A DNA stretch of 64,000 nt from Hyaloperonospora brassicae (GCA_947650285.1 CANTFL010000086.1:806001-870000), one strand, 5' to 3'. Positions 1-12,192 are shown, numbered from the stretch's first letter. The notes: a model not told the origin generated them from the letters alone. Numbers and translations are program-made.

Positions 1-35
1 TGCCAATCCGCACCTTAGGTATGTATTACTTCGGT

Positions 36-478
36 TCGGATGGAAGCCCTACTGGCCTTAAAGTCCCACAGTGGGATACGGGGTGAGGATCCTCTAAGAA
101 ATTATAACAGTGTCACTGCACTCGTAGCCCACACCGGGGTGATCTGAAGACTACGCCGCGTAAAATCGTACAGTTTAGCGCAGTCCATCATATCAAGTAA
201 TTTAGTCATTAATCGCTGCTAGACACGCAACAATTGTCGCTCAACGAAATAATAATTTGGAGTTTGCAGTTGATCCATTTGACTAGATTAAGATGTGCTA
301 TAGGAGATTCGACCGCATTGAACACAATTATGCTCTTACCGTTCTATGTATGCGTCCGTAAAGAAGATAAGTCTTCCTCTGCACATGCCACGGACGTAGG
401 GTTGCGAGACACGTTCCGTCTTTGTTTCTGTGTAGGCGGCTGGTTCAGTGCGGTTACAAGCGCAGAGTGCACCGTTTA
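36..478 (+). repeat. Degraded 5' LTR of A0
   Basis: Around 211-235 the sequence AATCGCTGCTAGAC followed by a GC-rich block matches the same block of the solo LTR at 37704-38145, and the flanking order (tagattaa, then an ACAATT tract) is kept. The right edge is placed at 478 because the primer-binding site starts two bases further on. The left edge is inferred from the usual LTR length of about 440 bases. Confidence 0.5.
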
Positions 479-480
479 AA

Positions 481-494
481 TGGCAGCACTTTGT
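481..494 (+). other. Primer-binding site of A0
   Basis: TGGCAGCACTTTGT follows the LTR edge by two bases and differs by one base from the site of A2 (TGGTAGCACTTTGT at 39345). The TGGTAGCA core is complementary to the 3' end expected of initiator-methionine tRNA. Confidence 0.6.
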
Positions 495-520
495 GGTCTG
501 TCCAAAGACTGAGAAATATT

Positions 521-640
521 CATCCAACACGAAGAAAATAGGATCGCTTTCATGCCAAGCGTAAAGTATTCGCGCGTTTGAGAGACATCGAATAGGCCAT
601 CCGGTTTGCTATGAAAGGCGATAAGTACATGCCGCAATAC
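521..640 (+). pseudogene. gag N-terminus remnant, A0
   Basis: The block CATCCAAC, the CTTTCA hairpin region and a GACATCGAAT tract at 584-593 align with the first 70 codons of gag in A2 (39379-39480). The start codon is mutated to ACG, so no product is expected. This alignment identifies A0 as the same family as A1 and A2 rather than a generic gypsy relic. Confidence 0.55.
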
Positions 641-1862
641 CAAGTTCTTCCAGCATAAATTTGGTGCGTAGAGTTATTAGGTAACCTTTCTTTACCATTA
701 AGATGCTCCACAGTCAGAGGTTTTATGTGAATAGGATATTCAACACTTTGAATTGTTGAGACAGCAGTAATGTTAGACTGCACCTAGCGGGTCAACGCAC
801 GCGCGTTGACCTGATAGCATAGTATAAAATATCTTCAATTACCAGAAATAACCTCTACTGAGATGTCATATCGATTTGAAAGCCATCAAAGAGACCTTAA
901 GATTCTTAATAAAGATATATTTTGGAAAGTTGAAAAAATGTATCTCCGGTTACAAGGAAGAAATCAAATGGGATTCCATATCAATTTGAATTCCACCATA
1001 AAGATCTTCGCATCCTTGATATATATAATTGCTTCGTTTGCTTTGTCAAAATCGACCGAGCATAGCAACATAACTTAGGTCTTAAGGCTTAAGCTTCACT
1101 AATTATTTACCATTGAGTAATACGAGGCATTCTTAGCCCTATCTCGGACCAACGTTTTAGCCGCCGCAAGCCAAATTAATTTATAGTTCGAGCTCTTAAT
1201 CCTCAGGTAGCTTAATCGTGGCGTGCACGCTCACGTTCAGACCATTCGCCACCTTACAGCCAATACGATTCATGAATACGAGTTAATGACAAGGTTTATC
1301 TTAATGTGTATAGTCTATCTTCTTAAATAATTACTTGTTACATTTAGTAATATACCGGAAGAATACGCATTCTGAGTGGAAGAACAGAATGTATTCATTC
1401 AGGAACAGCCTAGCATTGAATTTAGGTCATATCGTCCCCCGATGCTACAAATGGGCGAAGTTCAAAACAACTGGATCAATTGTACGTGACGAATCGAGAA
1501 ATTGTCACTCCTATATGTAAAAAAATTTGTGCATTTAACCAGTCAAACCACAAGGTACTACATCTAAATACGTATTCCACGAATCAAATGCTGCCAGCAG
1601 TATTACGTAGCGAACGTCCGTCGACCAATACGGGGCCAAGACGCGATTCCGAAGCTGATTCGATGTCACAGTAAGGTAGTGGATCCATCAAACCTGGTCG
1701 AGGGCAGGAGAGTGGATCACCTTGCCTATCTAACGACGTCAAGACTCTGTAGGCTTCTTGACAAAGGTAAATCTTAACATACCGAATTAATGTGTTGCTG
1801 CCTCTAGTGAAAAATGTCTATTACCGTCTTGCAGATAATATTGACCAAAGGCATGCCGCTTT

Positions 1863-2172
1863 GAGCTCTAGCTAATTGTTACACATCAAGCAATGTATTT
1901 CGACGCCGATCGCTGGAGGACATTAGTCTACTGCTTGTTGAGCGCGAGACCCTTCAAGCGAGAATATCATTGCGCCCTACAGCATGCTTATCAGTATAAG
2001 CAGATATACAATCATTCATGCTTTAATAAACGCTTAGTGATTAACGCTACATTGTGATAATACTGTCCTAGATTATGATGATAAATTCGATGTCATCATT
2101 GGCCTTCAATAGCCCAAGCACTAGGAAGCATGGACCAGATGGTAGCGCATATCTAAATTGAAACCATAAATG
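1863..2172 (+). pseudogene. Retropepsin (protease) remnant, A0
   Basis: In the forward direction the translation around 1885-1925 reads VFRRRSLED, matching FVRRQSLEG just after the protease active site of A2. About 2070-2100 reads LDYDDKFDVIIGLQ against LDLDDKFDVILGLP. The intervening part is frameshifted and the active-site aspartate is not recognisable. Confidence 0.6.
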
Positions 2173-3156
2173 GAGCGATTATTAGCCTTACAATGCTTTA
2201 TGACAGATACGGTGGTCCCTTCTGTGGTACAACATAGAGATTTAACACACAAGATTCCACTTTAGCTAACCGCTACACTTCGGCAAGATACTAGTTGATG
2301 TGATAACTTTCGCATGAACTAAGGTTCAGCACACGTATAATTTTATATGGCCGGGCCATCGAGGCATTCTGAAAAAAAGAACATTAATTAAAAAAATATC
2401 ATTTTTTAGAAGTGGCACCAAGGTAAGTCTGGGACTACGGAAGAGTCTACCATAATGTGACTGGCTGCGGTAACTCTATCACATCGCTAAGACGTCAAGT
2501 GAATGCGTCACGATGTGCTCACATAAGAAATCCTTTAAGCAAATTATACGAGTGAAAAACTACCCTGTTTTCTGAGTAAATTTGTTATCGTGACAACAAT
2601 GAAACATTTCAAGTTACAATAAGTGACAGACCAAGTGTAGTCGCTTTAAAGCTTGATTTGATAGAGTCTCGAAATTCCAATTTGGACATACTGTGGCTCG
2701 TAACGATTGAAATAAAACGTCACAGGATAGATCTGCGTCGTGACAAGGTTAAAATGATCGACACACTCGTCTAAGAGGATCTGTACGCAGTCAATGCTCT
2801 GTAGGCACCAGTTAAAGGAACTCTTACGTGTTCCATAAGGATCATTGGAAGGAAAATTATCGATGAAGATACTCATACCTATCTAAAATTACTTTTGCGC
2901 ACTGGGTATACAAGTAAACGTTATCGATACAAGTGTATTCAAATTAAGGAGAAGCATTTTTTAATCAGGCCTTGTGATTTGCAAAGGAAGAATACACCAT
3001 ACAATAATTCGAGAAACAAAACCTGGGCTTAAAGAGTAAGTAATCAAGTCGTATTCACTACCTCAACGACAGTTGAAAAAATGGACATCTTTAATTTTAA
3101 AACTAGAGGCTAACCACCCCCATGTTTTCTAACATCGTTTTGTTAATTATCCGAAT

Positions 3157-4340
3157 ATGCTGGTGAATAGTGCACGCATTCAATTATTGAATACTGTGCT
3201 TATATCGGTACATGAACCGCTATCGATGTACGACGTCATCCTCGCCAAAATGTCGAAAAAAACAATCTTATTGTCCTTGCCTCTGATACATAACTTCGAT
3301 CAGATCCTCCTACATGAACGGAACATCCCGTCCCCATCAATTTTACCCCTAAAGCAAATAAGCTAGGAGTAGCAAGTGAGGTCATAAAGGATTCTAACGA
3401 ATCTGTTAGACCTAGAAGATATATCACATCACATTATAAGAACGGTATGCATTTTGCCGCGAGATACTTATACGATGTAATTTCCCCTAGACATCCTATC
3501 AGCAAAAACAAAGATTGGTAATTTAGCAACTCCATGTCTGCAAGAGTCTTGCAATCGTTCGAACATTTATGCCATATATCCGCCGATCACGATAACAAAA
3601 GAAGGTAGGTCAGTGCAAATTTAGTGGATGAATCTTTAATATAACCACAATCCTTTTTTGGGTGTAGCTTTCGTAGAAATGACTAAATCCCTGATTAAGC
3701 GATCATGATGATCAGCATCTCGTCAGTGGCAAATGATGTTATGCATAATGCAATTCTTTTCGGTAATTAGGCGCACTTGCAAGATTTTCTCCTTAACTGC
3801 TCCAAACTGACCGTTTTACCTTTGAGCTCACAAAATGAAATAAAAAGAGAAATGGTATAATGCTGAACATCAGTACTCTAGCCAAAGTAATATATTTGCC
3901 TTTGTCAGAAATATAAAATCGAACCAGACAATTCCATTTGGTATGTAACGCCAGGAATTTATAAAATCGGGAACGCGTTGATGCAATACGGTACAGAAGG
4001 TGCAAAGTGCTATATCTGGTGTCATTTGGGTTCGACGCAAACCATGAGAGTCTAGGTACGTATTGTATATCAAGAAAAGCAGCTTGACATGATGCATGCG
4101 TCGGCTTATTATCTTCCTTACCTTCGAATGTCGACATTTATCGTTTATAAACTATATGGGATCAAGCACGATCGTCAATAGCAGCCACATTTCGCAAATG
4201 ATGACGATATAGCGTTCGTTCTTTGCCAGCATAAGCTATTCACAAAGCATGGTACAGAAGGCCTAAACGTTTTTGTAGATGAAATTTTGCGCCAATCGTT
4301 TTTTCGAGTCAGATACGCGTTCAAATAATGAGGACAAGCC
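3157..4340 (+). pseudogene. Reverse transcriptase and RNase H remnant, A0
   Basis: A 69-codon open stretch at 3157-3366 reads DVILAKMSKKTI...DQILLHERNIP, matching DVIIDGMSKSTI...YQILMRERDIP in A2. At about 3455-3490 the catalytic YFDDVFVHSR block is degraded to YLYDVISPRH, so the YxDD active site is gone. Base-level similarity to A2 continues through the connection (about 3764-3850), the RNase H start (about 3945-4030) and the DHASLRT region (about 4140-4230) to the linker near 4340. Every segment has frameshifts and stops, so this is a fossil. Confidence 0.6.
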
Positions 4341-4379
4341 CAATTTTTTAACAAAACTTCGCAGCGACCCATTGTGTAG

Positions 4380-5200
4380 TATACCTGACAACATGTTACA
4401 AAGGTGAATGCGATATACGAAACTCAAGCGTTTGACGTATACAACTATCAATTAATTCCAGAAAGATCTGTAAAATGTGCCAATGGCATATCAGTATTAG
4501 CAAACTCACACTCGATCTTGCAACGGCCTACTATACGTCTAGAAGTCGCTGGTGATGAACCACCTTTCTTCATTCACAGTCATAACGGCCATGCTTAATT
4601 TTTGATACGATGCGCCAATAAATATTCATCTTGGACGTAAAACGACATGAAGGAGGGTAGTATCCTGTCCATTCTAATATAATTTCGTACAGAAGTGCAT
4701 TGTTACTTGCAATTTGACAACACAAGAAGCCTATTTCTTCATTGCGTGCATCATTGCAGCCTGCACAGGTTCAGGCATATTTCTTGAAGTCCGTTCCTTA
4801 TGGTTTGTATCGGTTTTCTAAAAGGCAATTACAGGAGAAATCTTAAGCTTGCTGATCGTTTCATCAGACGAGTATTCTTGTCGGTATTTCAGGCTCGATG
4901 GCAGCCAAGATTCGTGCTCATGCCAGCATCTATAAATCTTTTCTTCTTAAAAGACTTATCTGTGAACTTTTACTCGATCAATACCTTCTATATACGTCGT
5001 ACTTTGTATAAATCGTGTTCATTCGATTAAACGCGATATAAGATGTCGAAGTCCTACATCGGAAACAGATTGCTATACAATACGCGTCATCATACCTCAA
5101 AAAAATTGCGTTCACTAGCTTAAAAGATAAATCAAATCTTGCCAATAGCAGAACTCGGCATATACAAAATGATGCACGCGACGAACACGCATAAAAATCT
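4380..5200 (+). pseudogene. Integrase remnant, A0
   Basis: Nucleotide alignment with A2 is visible at about 4535-4610 (segment before the zinc finger), 4865-4925 (around the second catalytic aspartate), 5000-5100 (segment holding the D-35-E glutamate) and 5140-5210 (end of the core). Reading frames are destroyed. The region is useful mainly as an old outgroup for A1 and A2. Confidence 0.5.
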
Positions 5201-6822
5201 ACCTTAATTGAGTGTGACTGTTATGTAAGTACTAAAAATATGGATCTAAAGGGGTGGCTTCCTAAGGTAGTGGTGCAGTAGGCTAATCTTCAAGATAATG
5301 ACTGCCTGTTTAATCCTTTCACTGTGTACAATAAACCCAGAGGGTGATAATGGCAATACGAATCCCACAGTAGCTGAAAAATCTGACACTTCTTCAAAAA
5401 ATCATGCTTAGAATATACCGAATATAGTGGGTCGTTCGCGTACCCGAATATACCTCACCGATCCAACCAACTAATAACTGATCCAACTAGCCTATATGAC
5501 ACTATTTTATCAACCGCAGACGTTAATCTCGACGCACAGTATATAAATGCTACTGATTCGTCTTTGTAGAAGAAGAATCCAGATATAGTAAAAAAAAGAA
5601 ATTCCATGCAATGATTAGAAACGACGCAAAAATATCTGCGTCGAACTTGACACGATAAGCAAGATTTATGAATCCCTAGATGACGAAAATAATCTCTTCA
5701 TTCCACAAAATTTGCAGGGGCATATATACTGGATAATTATAAGAATATATTCTGCTGACACACACACAAAAGTGGTTATTCTTCTCTTTTAAATTTTCTT
5801 AACGGAAGTGGTAGATTGAAAAAATAGAAAAGCTGACATGTAAGAATGGAAAAACGATCTTCTATTTATCAAGAGAGGGCCATTTCTATTTTTAGAATAT
5901 AGAAAACACATCTTTCTCGCTTTAAGTCGATGTTGATGTTGATGCTAATGTTATTGGCGGTATTACACTTTTGTACTTAAGAACTTAAATTAAGTTATCA
6001 TGTATCATGAAACCATGATATGCAGGCATCGTCATGATCTAGATATTTTGGTTATGGTGGGCATCATATCACTCAATTTCGAGATTCCTATAGGTAAACT
6101 GGATTAGTTCATGGGACCAAGGCTAATGGGTGTGGGATGCATGCATTAAAAGTAGGTAGATCGCTTTCTTTGTATTCTTGGGACCTAATTTTTTAATTTT
6201 CGATGTGCGACCTCGTAAATACAGGCTACGTTTCCAACAAGCGCTTTTCTTCGTGTTTTGTAGCGATTTTTACGACATGAGCTCATAAAATCCTACAAGT
6301 ATTAAATATCAACCTAAGCACGTATTTTTATAACGTGTGTACTATCAGAGTGATATCCAAAGATTTCAATTTATATCGTAGTTTCGAGGTCGCGGCTCGC
6401 ACATACGATTGGGATGCAATGATGGGTGCATACGCGTCTCAAATTTTACATTGTGTACATGTATTATTACTTTCAGTGCGATATTGCTTCAACCGTGAAA
6501 GAAGTCACCTTGCTGGACATGTCCCGTAATGTCCTTTAGAGAAAAGGTCTTTATTTCTTAAAAATATTTATTATAGAAAAAAAGCCCTAGATAAAGGAGG
6601 GACATTATAACGATTAGAAGTCAGCTCGTCATGTGAAAAGTAATCAAACGAGCATTTTCGAGTAGCAAAAATGTGGTGAAGCGATCAATGACATTATGAT
6701 TAATCGCTATCGCTACGATATAACAGTACTGAAACCGGTCACGGACGCTTTGGGACTATCCAATAGAACCAACTTATATGTGACTAACCTTTTGAAGATC
6801 TCCAACGCGATCGAGGCATAGG
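5200..6822. other. No gene recognised; probable 3' part of A0
   Basis: AT-rich sequence with only short spurious open frames. Faint similarity to the post-integrase part of A2 can be argued up to about 5850, including a GATGTTGATGTTGATG run at about 5929-5944 that may be the relic of the acidic segment. I see nothing else that can be supported. Confidence 0.3.
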
Positions 6823-6950
6823 TAAACGGTCACGGCCATCTGTTAATATTCGTGGTCACTATCAACAGGGGTGTTCAGCGGTCCCGGCCATCAGTGGTGA
6901 CCAGCAGTCACGGTCATCGAAGGTGAATAGTGGTTACCCTCAGCATGGAG
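6823..6950. repeat. Degenerate 26-base minisatellite
   Basis: Four or five imperfect units of about 26 bases, each carrying a variant of CGGTCACGGCCATC followed by a GGTGA or GTGAC block. Two adjacent units are exactly 26 bases. The purpose is unknown; similar tandem arrays with CGGTCCCTCATC cores lie near the 3' end of family B copies. Confidence 0.5.
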
Positions 6951-7464
6951 ACTAAAGAACACGACCAGCGATAATTCACGCGTTTTTGCAGCAATTAAGA
7001 TATGAGGCAAAGTACGTCATACAACTTGAGATATCGACAGACATAATCGTCGTTCTAGCTAATAATAGGCTGAAAACAAACAGTATTGGATTAATAAAAT
7101 TACACGCGTCAGCATTCCTCCGGGATATGATAGAAGTGACCACCCTACGTATAAAGTTTGTTGTGCACGTGCTTTGTACGTGTTTGGCGACTTAATGCTT
7201 TGCTGGGGACAATAATATTCATTCAACTTTGCTTGCGATCGGATGCGCCAGCATGTTACGGCATGGTCTTTAGATGGCTGATATGATCACAATAATAATT
7301 TGATTAAGTATCTTAATTCGGGCAAGGTGACCTTAAAGAAGGTTAGGGTAAAGAAACAAAAGCTTTTATGCAGCTGCTGATCACGTGAAGAGTGTTAACG
7401 CGACCACACTAGGATAAACAAAAAAATGGTTCAAGACAGACAACAACCTCAGGCCATCCAGAAG

Positions 7465-7560
7465 AGTGCGGCCCACCCGACGACGGGTACACGAGAAAAC
7501 TAGAAGCTATTATTACACACGGTCCGGTCACACTCTACGTCAGTCATTTGGTCGGGCAAC
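7465..7560 (+). repeat. LTR-like fragment of family B
   Basis: CGACGGGTACAC followed by GAG matches the reverse complement of a block inside the B4 LTR (the complement of GTGTACCCGTCGG near 55857) and the fragment at 23875 in B2. Orientation agrees with the forward-strand gag relic downstream, so it may be part of the 5' LTR of B1. From 7560 to 8205 nothing recognisable was seen. Confidence 0.35.
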
Positions 7561-8204
7561 AGGAATGGTTTGAGTAAGCATCGGACTCTCGGCGATAAAC
7601 ACTCCATTACCATGTACGCATGTTCGAACCTTCAGGAGACTTGGGATCTCACCATTAATCCCTGATCGACGATGTCGAGGTATGATTTAACTGGGTATGG
7701 AAGTGTCGGCGAAAAATGGATCATTGCAGACAAGTGATAAGCAATGTACCTCGGTTCGTCGGGATTCTAGGAGAGACTCTATCGATTACAATTAAAGAGG
7801 AATATCACTTAAATGATTCGTGACAAAACCCTCCATACACGCCTCAGGTACCTTCGGAAACCAGTGAGGTTCGCACTGCGAAGACTGTACCTCTAGATGA
7901 GACACGTCTAGTGAAAGCAAAAAATGTTTCGGCAAACAAAATATACAAGGAAAAGGAGATTAATGCTACAAATCTGAAGCTATGGGTGGCTGAATCGCCA
8001 GGTGACGATCAAGAAAAAGTCGCATCAGAGGAAACGATGGATGAATGAAAGCTCTATATGCGCCAGAGACGTGTTTACTGGAACCAGCTTTGTTGGCTAC
8101 TAACCACGGATCCTTTTTTTTATAATACTATAGCTGGAGCTGATAGATAGGTTCTTAGTCCCATAATACATATAAGAGCCTCGACGATAAAGTAGAGACG
8201 ATGC

Positions 8205-9426
8205 GCCGTCTCCTCCAGTTTTTTTGAAAGACGCGGGGTTTGTCCCGGCATAGTTTTACGCGCAGGTGTTGCTCGACTGTGACCTTGATCAGGTAATTAC
8301 GTCGATTTGATCAGTGTTCCACATGTTGGCACCGCTTACCCGGTAATAAGAATTAAGCCGAGCGCTTTTCCACGAATAACGTGATCAGAGAGACGATGAA
8401 TCGTTGTCCTGTGGGGTTGTCGTGTTATGCCTCGAATGAGTCCGATGTGGACGAAATTGGTCATAATTAGCTCGCTTGTATGTCTTGGGGACCCTTTAGC
8501 GCAGCGCTTTTGCGTCTGCCAAATATCATACCTTGTACGCCATGTGCGAGACTCATCTACCTCCTGCGAGGGTCCCTGCTATTAGCGAATTTTGAATAAA
8601 TGCAGATCTGCATTGCGGGAGTCATAGAGAATTAGTTGTGCAAGACCAAAATCGTAAGCTACACCGATCGATGAAGATTGTCCAACCCCAACTTTAAATT
8701 ATATGTTGGAGGCATTCATGCCGGACCCAGAATTGGAGCCGGCCGTTTTTCATCACACTCACGGTAACGAATATGACTTCGACGATCATGACTTGGATGC
8801 TCTGCCGTGAATCTAGTAGTTCGCTATAGAGGCTTATACAGAAAATGGGTTTTCATCGTAAGCAATCTTCATGTCGGCGGTCGCTGACTAGAAGTAATTT
8901 TTTGGGACGCGGCCATGTTGGTAACCACGCTAGAATCCATGGTGAACAAGGTAAATACAGTTTATATGTATCCAAGCTCCGCATTGTGAGAAGTTTCTAG
9001 TCTTCATAAATATTGTACTGTGCCGTGCTCTCAACTGTTTTTTCAGCTTATCTGGCTTACCCGCAGCAAGTGTAACACTTTTCTGGAGAACTCTCCTGGG
9101 AATGACTGTCGTCGGAAATTTTTTGCTGGATGGCAGTACAATCACGCGAGAAAATGCGTAAATGGGATCTACAGACTGAACGAGGCTAAGATGATTTATA
9201 AGAGATATGGTAAGGTCACCAATCGCCACGATCATGTAAAAAAATTCATTGATATATTGGATGATCGTGAGATGGCAAAACAGCTGGCGCCACTGAATTT
9301 AAAGACGTGGATTTAAAGTATGGAATGTTGCGCACGTACAAAAGCATGTAGAATCTTCAAGGCGAATGAAAAAAAAGGTCGAAGATTAGTGATAGAATGT
9401 GCCGAAGAAGCATTACCCTGGCAACC
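8205..9426 (+). pseudogene. gag remnant of family B copy B1, cut by A1
   Basis: About 8220-8280 reads FLKDAGFVPA, matching LLQDAGFTAG of B2 (about 18970). The 98-codon open stretch ending at 9316 carries DHVKKFIDILDDREMAKQLAPLNL, a capsid-like segment that aligns with EHVEYCIETLEDCDLAKKLATLRL in B2 (20020-20100). The distance between the two landmarks, about 1.0-1.1 kb, is the same in both copies. The relic stops exactly where the A1 LTR begins (9427), so A1 appears to have inserted here; its continuation beyond 17175 is not recognisable. Confidence 0.6.
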
Positions 9427-9866
9427 TGTAACGGGGGACTTTGGACTACGTAATGGTTGACCAGTACGGAGTATACTTCCACTAACATCGGTGGTCGACA
9501 GTGCCCTGCTAGGTGTTTAAGGAACACAGAGGAAGGAAAGGGGACTAAGTAGTCGGACTAGTCTCTTGGTAAAAGTGAAACTGTATTAACATAATTTAGT
9601 CCTATAACTCCTTGAATCTCTGTTGTCCTGACTTAATTATACCAATATAACTTAATGTATGATGACGTCTACCCACCACCCATTGCGCGCGTCTCGAAGC
9701 GATAGGTGGGTTGATATTATCACGATATCATCCAATAAGTAGACTCTTCGGTCATCTCAGCAATATCACAATGTCTGTGATATTGTAAAAAGAATATTCG
9801 ACGTAATATTCTTTATTGTCAGATTGTTTTATATGACAATTTCATGTAACGGGCTACCCCGTTACA
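9427..9866 (-). repeat. 3' LTR of A1
   Basis: 440 bases, from TGTAACGG to CCGTTACA. It contains several short inverted repeats, for example around 9711-9731 (GATATTATCACGATATC) and a terminal hairpin at 9845-9866. The neighbouring polypurine tract of the reverse strand is degraded to AAGTGAGCGGTGA. Confidence 0.95.
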
Positions 9867-9983
9867 TCACCGCTCACTTATCTGATAGTCACCTTGTGAC
9901 TATAGAAAACTTGGTGGCCACTCGTTGGACACCAGTGGGACAGGGAGCACTTGTTTGGTAAGTTCCGTTCATAACTCGACGTG

Positions 9984-10014
9984 ACCTCGCATAGTTAACA
10001 TGTCTATGCGAGGT
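9984..10014 (+). promoter_or_regulatory. Perfect hairpin enclosing the antisense start codon of A1
   Basis: 11-base arms ACCTCGCATAG (9984-9994) and CTATGCGAGGT (10004-10014) surround a 9-base loop that contains the ATG of the antisense frame (10000-10002). The same structure, with a 7-base perfect core, is found in A2 at 46410-46432. Confidence 0.7.
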
Positions 10015-11616
10015 GATTCGAAGACCACACAGCCTGCCGCTGTGCCATCATCTGCTGCAGACGCTTCTTTGTCTGCTGCTTGCTCTCATTCTGCAGCAGA
10101 AAGTGCTGCAGACGCACGCGGTATCGCACCACTTGCACATGATGACCTTGTCAATGAGGTCATCAATCCTTGCGAGTAAGACGTGCCTGACTCGCGCAAC
10201 GTTCCAGAGGCATCCCGATCACCGGCGGTGCCTTATCGTTCATCAAGAGCACTGTCGAACGAGCGGACTCGTGCAATGCAACACAGTCTGTTCGGCAGTG
10301 ATGATGAACTCTATGGTGAGGAACACTATGCCTTACGCGTATCGACTCGCGCTTCCCCGCAAGAGCGTGTTGACGATGGCGAGAGCCGTCGTCATTCTGA
10401 AAGCCGTGGTACCGAGACAGGCACCACATTGAAGCGTAGTGAGCTCAAGCCGTGGCGCTTTCTCGGCGGGCTCATCGATAGCCTGTCTCACGAGACAAGC
10501 CAACACCACCGAATACCCTTATTCGATGCGACTGAGCGTCACGGCTTGAGTTCCAGCGCGAGAAACTTTCGCGTTAAAGAAGAATTTTATCTCAAGGCCT
10601 TCTTTATGCATCGATGGTACAACAGTAACCAAAAGCGTGACAAGGCCTCGCTTTTGGCAGCGTGGAACGCCTTCGTCCAAAACGTAAAGAATTTTGGACG
10701 AGAAGGGTGGCTTAAGAGGCTTGAGGCAGTACGCCTCAGGTTCAAAAATCGAATGCCAACCGGTGTCAGGTACCGGTTGCATCGTTTATCAAGTGAGGCC
10801 GGCATTCCATGCCTCACTTGGGGAGAACCTTGTACGAGTTGTGCTGACAACTCGCAACGTGCACATAGGGACGTGTATTCCCTAAGCTCGCCCTGGGGAA
10901 GGGCACACATCTCGGCTGAGATGCGTGGCGCGATTGCAAACTTGCAATCCGTCTACAATCGCCTAGGGCGCGTGTTTACCGATGGTTTCTCGGACTTATC
11001 GGATGAGTCTCGTCATACTGGCAGACGAGACCTTCAACGTCCATCAACAGATGACAGCGGGGCTCCCAGCTGTTCCAAGAGGGTGGATACCCCCTCCACT
11101 GGACGAGGTAGCCCGTCCTTGATCCTGAATTGTCACGGTGGTTGAAGATACGCTCCACTAGGAAGCCTTGACCACCGTGAGAATCCACCAGTGGTTCCGG
11201 TGACGGTGGAAAGACATGGTCCGGCTCATCCGCTGTGCGTGCACGAGGATTTGGGTAACCAAGATATTTACCTGACCGAGCTGAGATAAAACGTCCGTCA
11301 CGAATACGATCGTCGGCACGCCTTGCAGTCGGACGTGCGGCGTCTTCGTGCCGATCGGGAGAAGGACCGATCGGAATTCGCGTTCGCTCAGCTTGAGAGC
11401 GAACGCGCGAGGCGTCGTTTGCGCGACGAGCTAAAGACGGCTCGTCGCGAGGCCGCGTCGATGTAGGACCAACTCCTTTCGACGAAGGACCAACTTCAGT
11501 GTTTGGTAGGTGATCAAAAGAATCTATTGGGGATTCTTGAGTGCGCCGTTTATCTCCGTTCTCGCAAGAGGCCTCGTACTGATGGTACGGGCGTAGACGA
11601 ACAACATATATCGTAG
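10000..11616 (+). pseudogene. Antisense ORF of A1: 538-codon coiled-coil protein, broken by four stops
   Basis: Starting at ATG 10000 a single frame runs to TAG 11614, interrupted by stops at 10177, 11143, 11287 and 11464 but by no frameshift. The N-terminus is Ala/Ser/Asp rich. The middle (about 10560-10950) has a conserved block with HRWYNSNQKRDKASLLAAWN, then a PCLTWGEPCTSC cysteine cluster followed by SQRAHRDVYSL and SSPWGRAHIS. The C-terminus (about 11290-11560) is a charged coiled coil rich in Arg, Glu and Leu, ending in the basic tail RSRKRPRTD. It faces pol and overlaps the chromodomain frame at 10976-11767. A2 carries the same protein (44811-46420). No known family was recognised. 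Confidence 0.6.
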
Positions 11617-11767
11617 GATGCGGGCGCATCCTACGAGGCATTTCGATCGTGTATGCATTGCCCTTGCGGTGCAACACACGAAATGGCCCAACGTATTTCT
11701 GCAGTAGTTTACTACTGCCGACATTAGTGACTACATGTCCAGGTAAGTTTACCCTAGACAGTAGCAC
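10976..11767 (-). pseudogene. pol C-terminus of A1: GPY/F module, linker and chromodomain
   Basis: 263 codons. KYVGPFRVLHRKGNAYTIE near residues 25-45 is the GPY/F module found after the integrase core. A proline- and arginine-rich linker of about 130 residues follows, then the chromodomain FLVERIFNHRD...YLVQWRGYPPSWNSWEP, which in chromoviruses steers integration to modified chromatin. The linker differs strongly from that of A2, while the domains on either side are nearly identical. The linker is exactly where the antisense frame overlaps. Confidence 0.8.
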
Positions 11768-12192
11768 TAGGTCGTTAACATTAAATGAAAGAACACAGCT
11801 CTTCCATTCTTGTCTGCGTTTCGTTTCTGGCGGTCCAACGCATTCGCGATGGAGTCCTGAACGAAACGGACTACCGCCTCTCGAGTCAGAAGGCAGACCT
11901 CTGCTGACTCGTTGTTTTGTATTTCAGTGCGCTTCGTGCGCACTGATAATAGTTTCTTCTCTTCTTCAACGAGGGTGTTTCCTTCGTCGTTGGCATTGTC
12001 GTTGACGATGCCGAATATTATAGCATCGTCATCATTGTATGATGTAGTAACAGCGTCATCGCTACTACTAAGCTCGATTTTATCGATGTCGACAACGTCG
12101 ACATCGGCATCAAACGTATCGGCGTGAGCGGTGATACGTGACGAGCAAGAGCCAAAGCGGTTTTTACTCGAGTGAGTCCCTCCCCCTTTCAC
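11767..12192 (-). pseudogene. Acidic insertion of the A1 integrase
   Basis: 141-codon open stretch rich in Asp, Glu and Ser (YNDDDAIIFGIVNDNANDEG region), followed by TREAVVRFVQDSIANALDRQKRNAD, the helix that precedes GPY/F. It corresponds to residues 640-780 of the A2 pol frame, where the same acidic character is kept although individual residues differ. It is offset in frame from both neighbours in A1, so the integrase could not be made intact. Confidence 0.7.

Larger units (their letters stand above)
36..6000 (+). mobile_element. A0: very old, AT-rich copy of a family A Ty3/gypsy retrotransposon
   Basis: The stretch runs colinear with copy A2 (38952-46946): a degraded LTR, primer-binding site, gag start, protease, reverse transcriptase, RNase H and integrase are found in that order and at similar spacing. 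No open frame of useful length survives. The parts not listed separately (about 640-1860 and 2175-3155) hold no motif I could recognise; they should be the rest of gag and the protease-RT linker. The 3' limit is a guess: similarity to A2 is clear to about 5200, weak to about 5850, and no 3' LTR was found. Confidence 0.7.

Noticed and set aside
234..1674. Several open frames of 60-80 codons in the first 1.7 kb
   Set aside because: Most start at non-ATG codons, none has a motif, and the DNA aligns with the LTR and gag of A2 in other frames, so they are fossils.
10013..10432. 139-codon forward frame at the start of the A1 antisense region
   Set aside because: It is a different frame from the conserved antisense protein; the conserved frame starts at ATG 10000 and matches A2.
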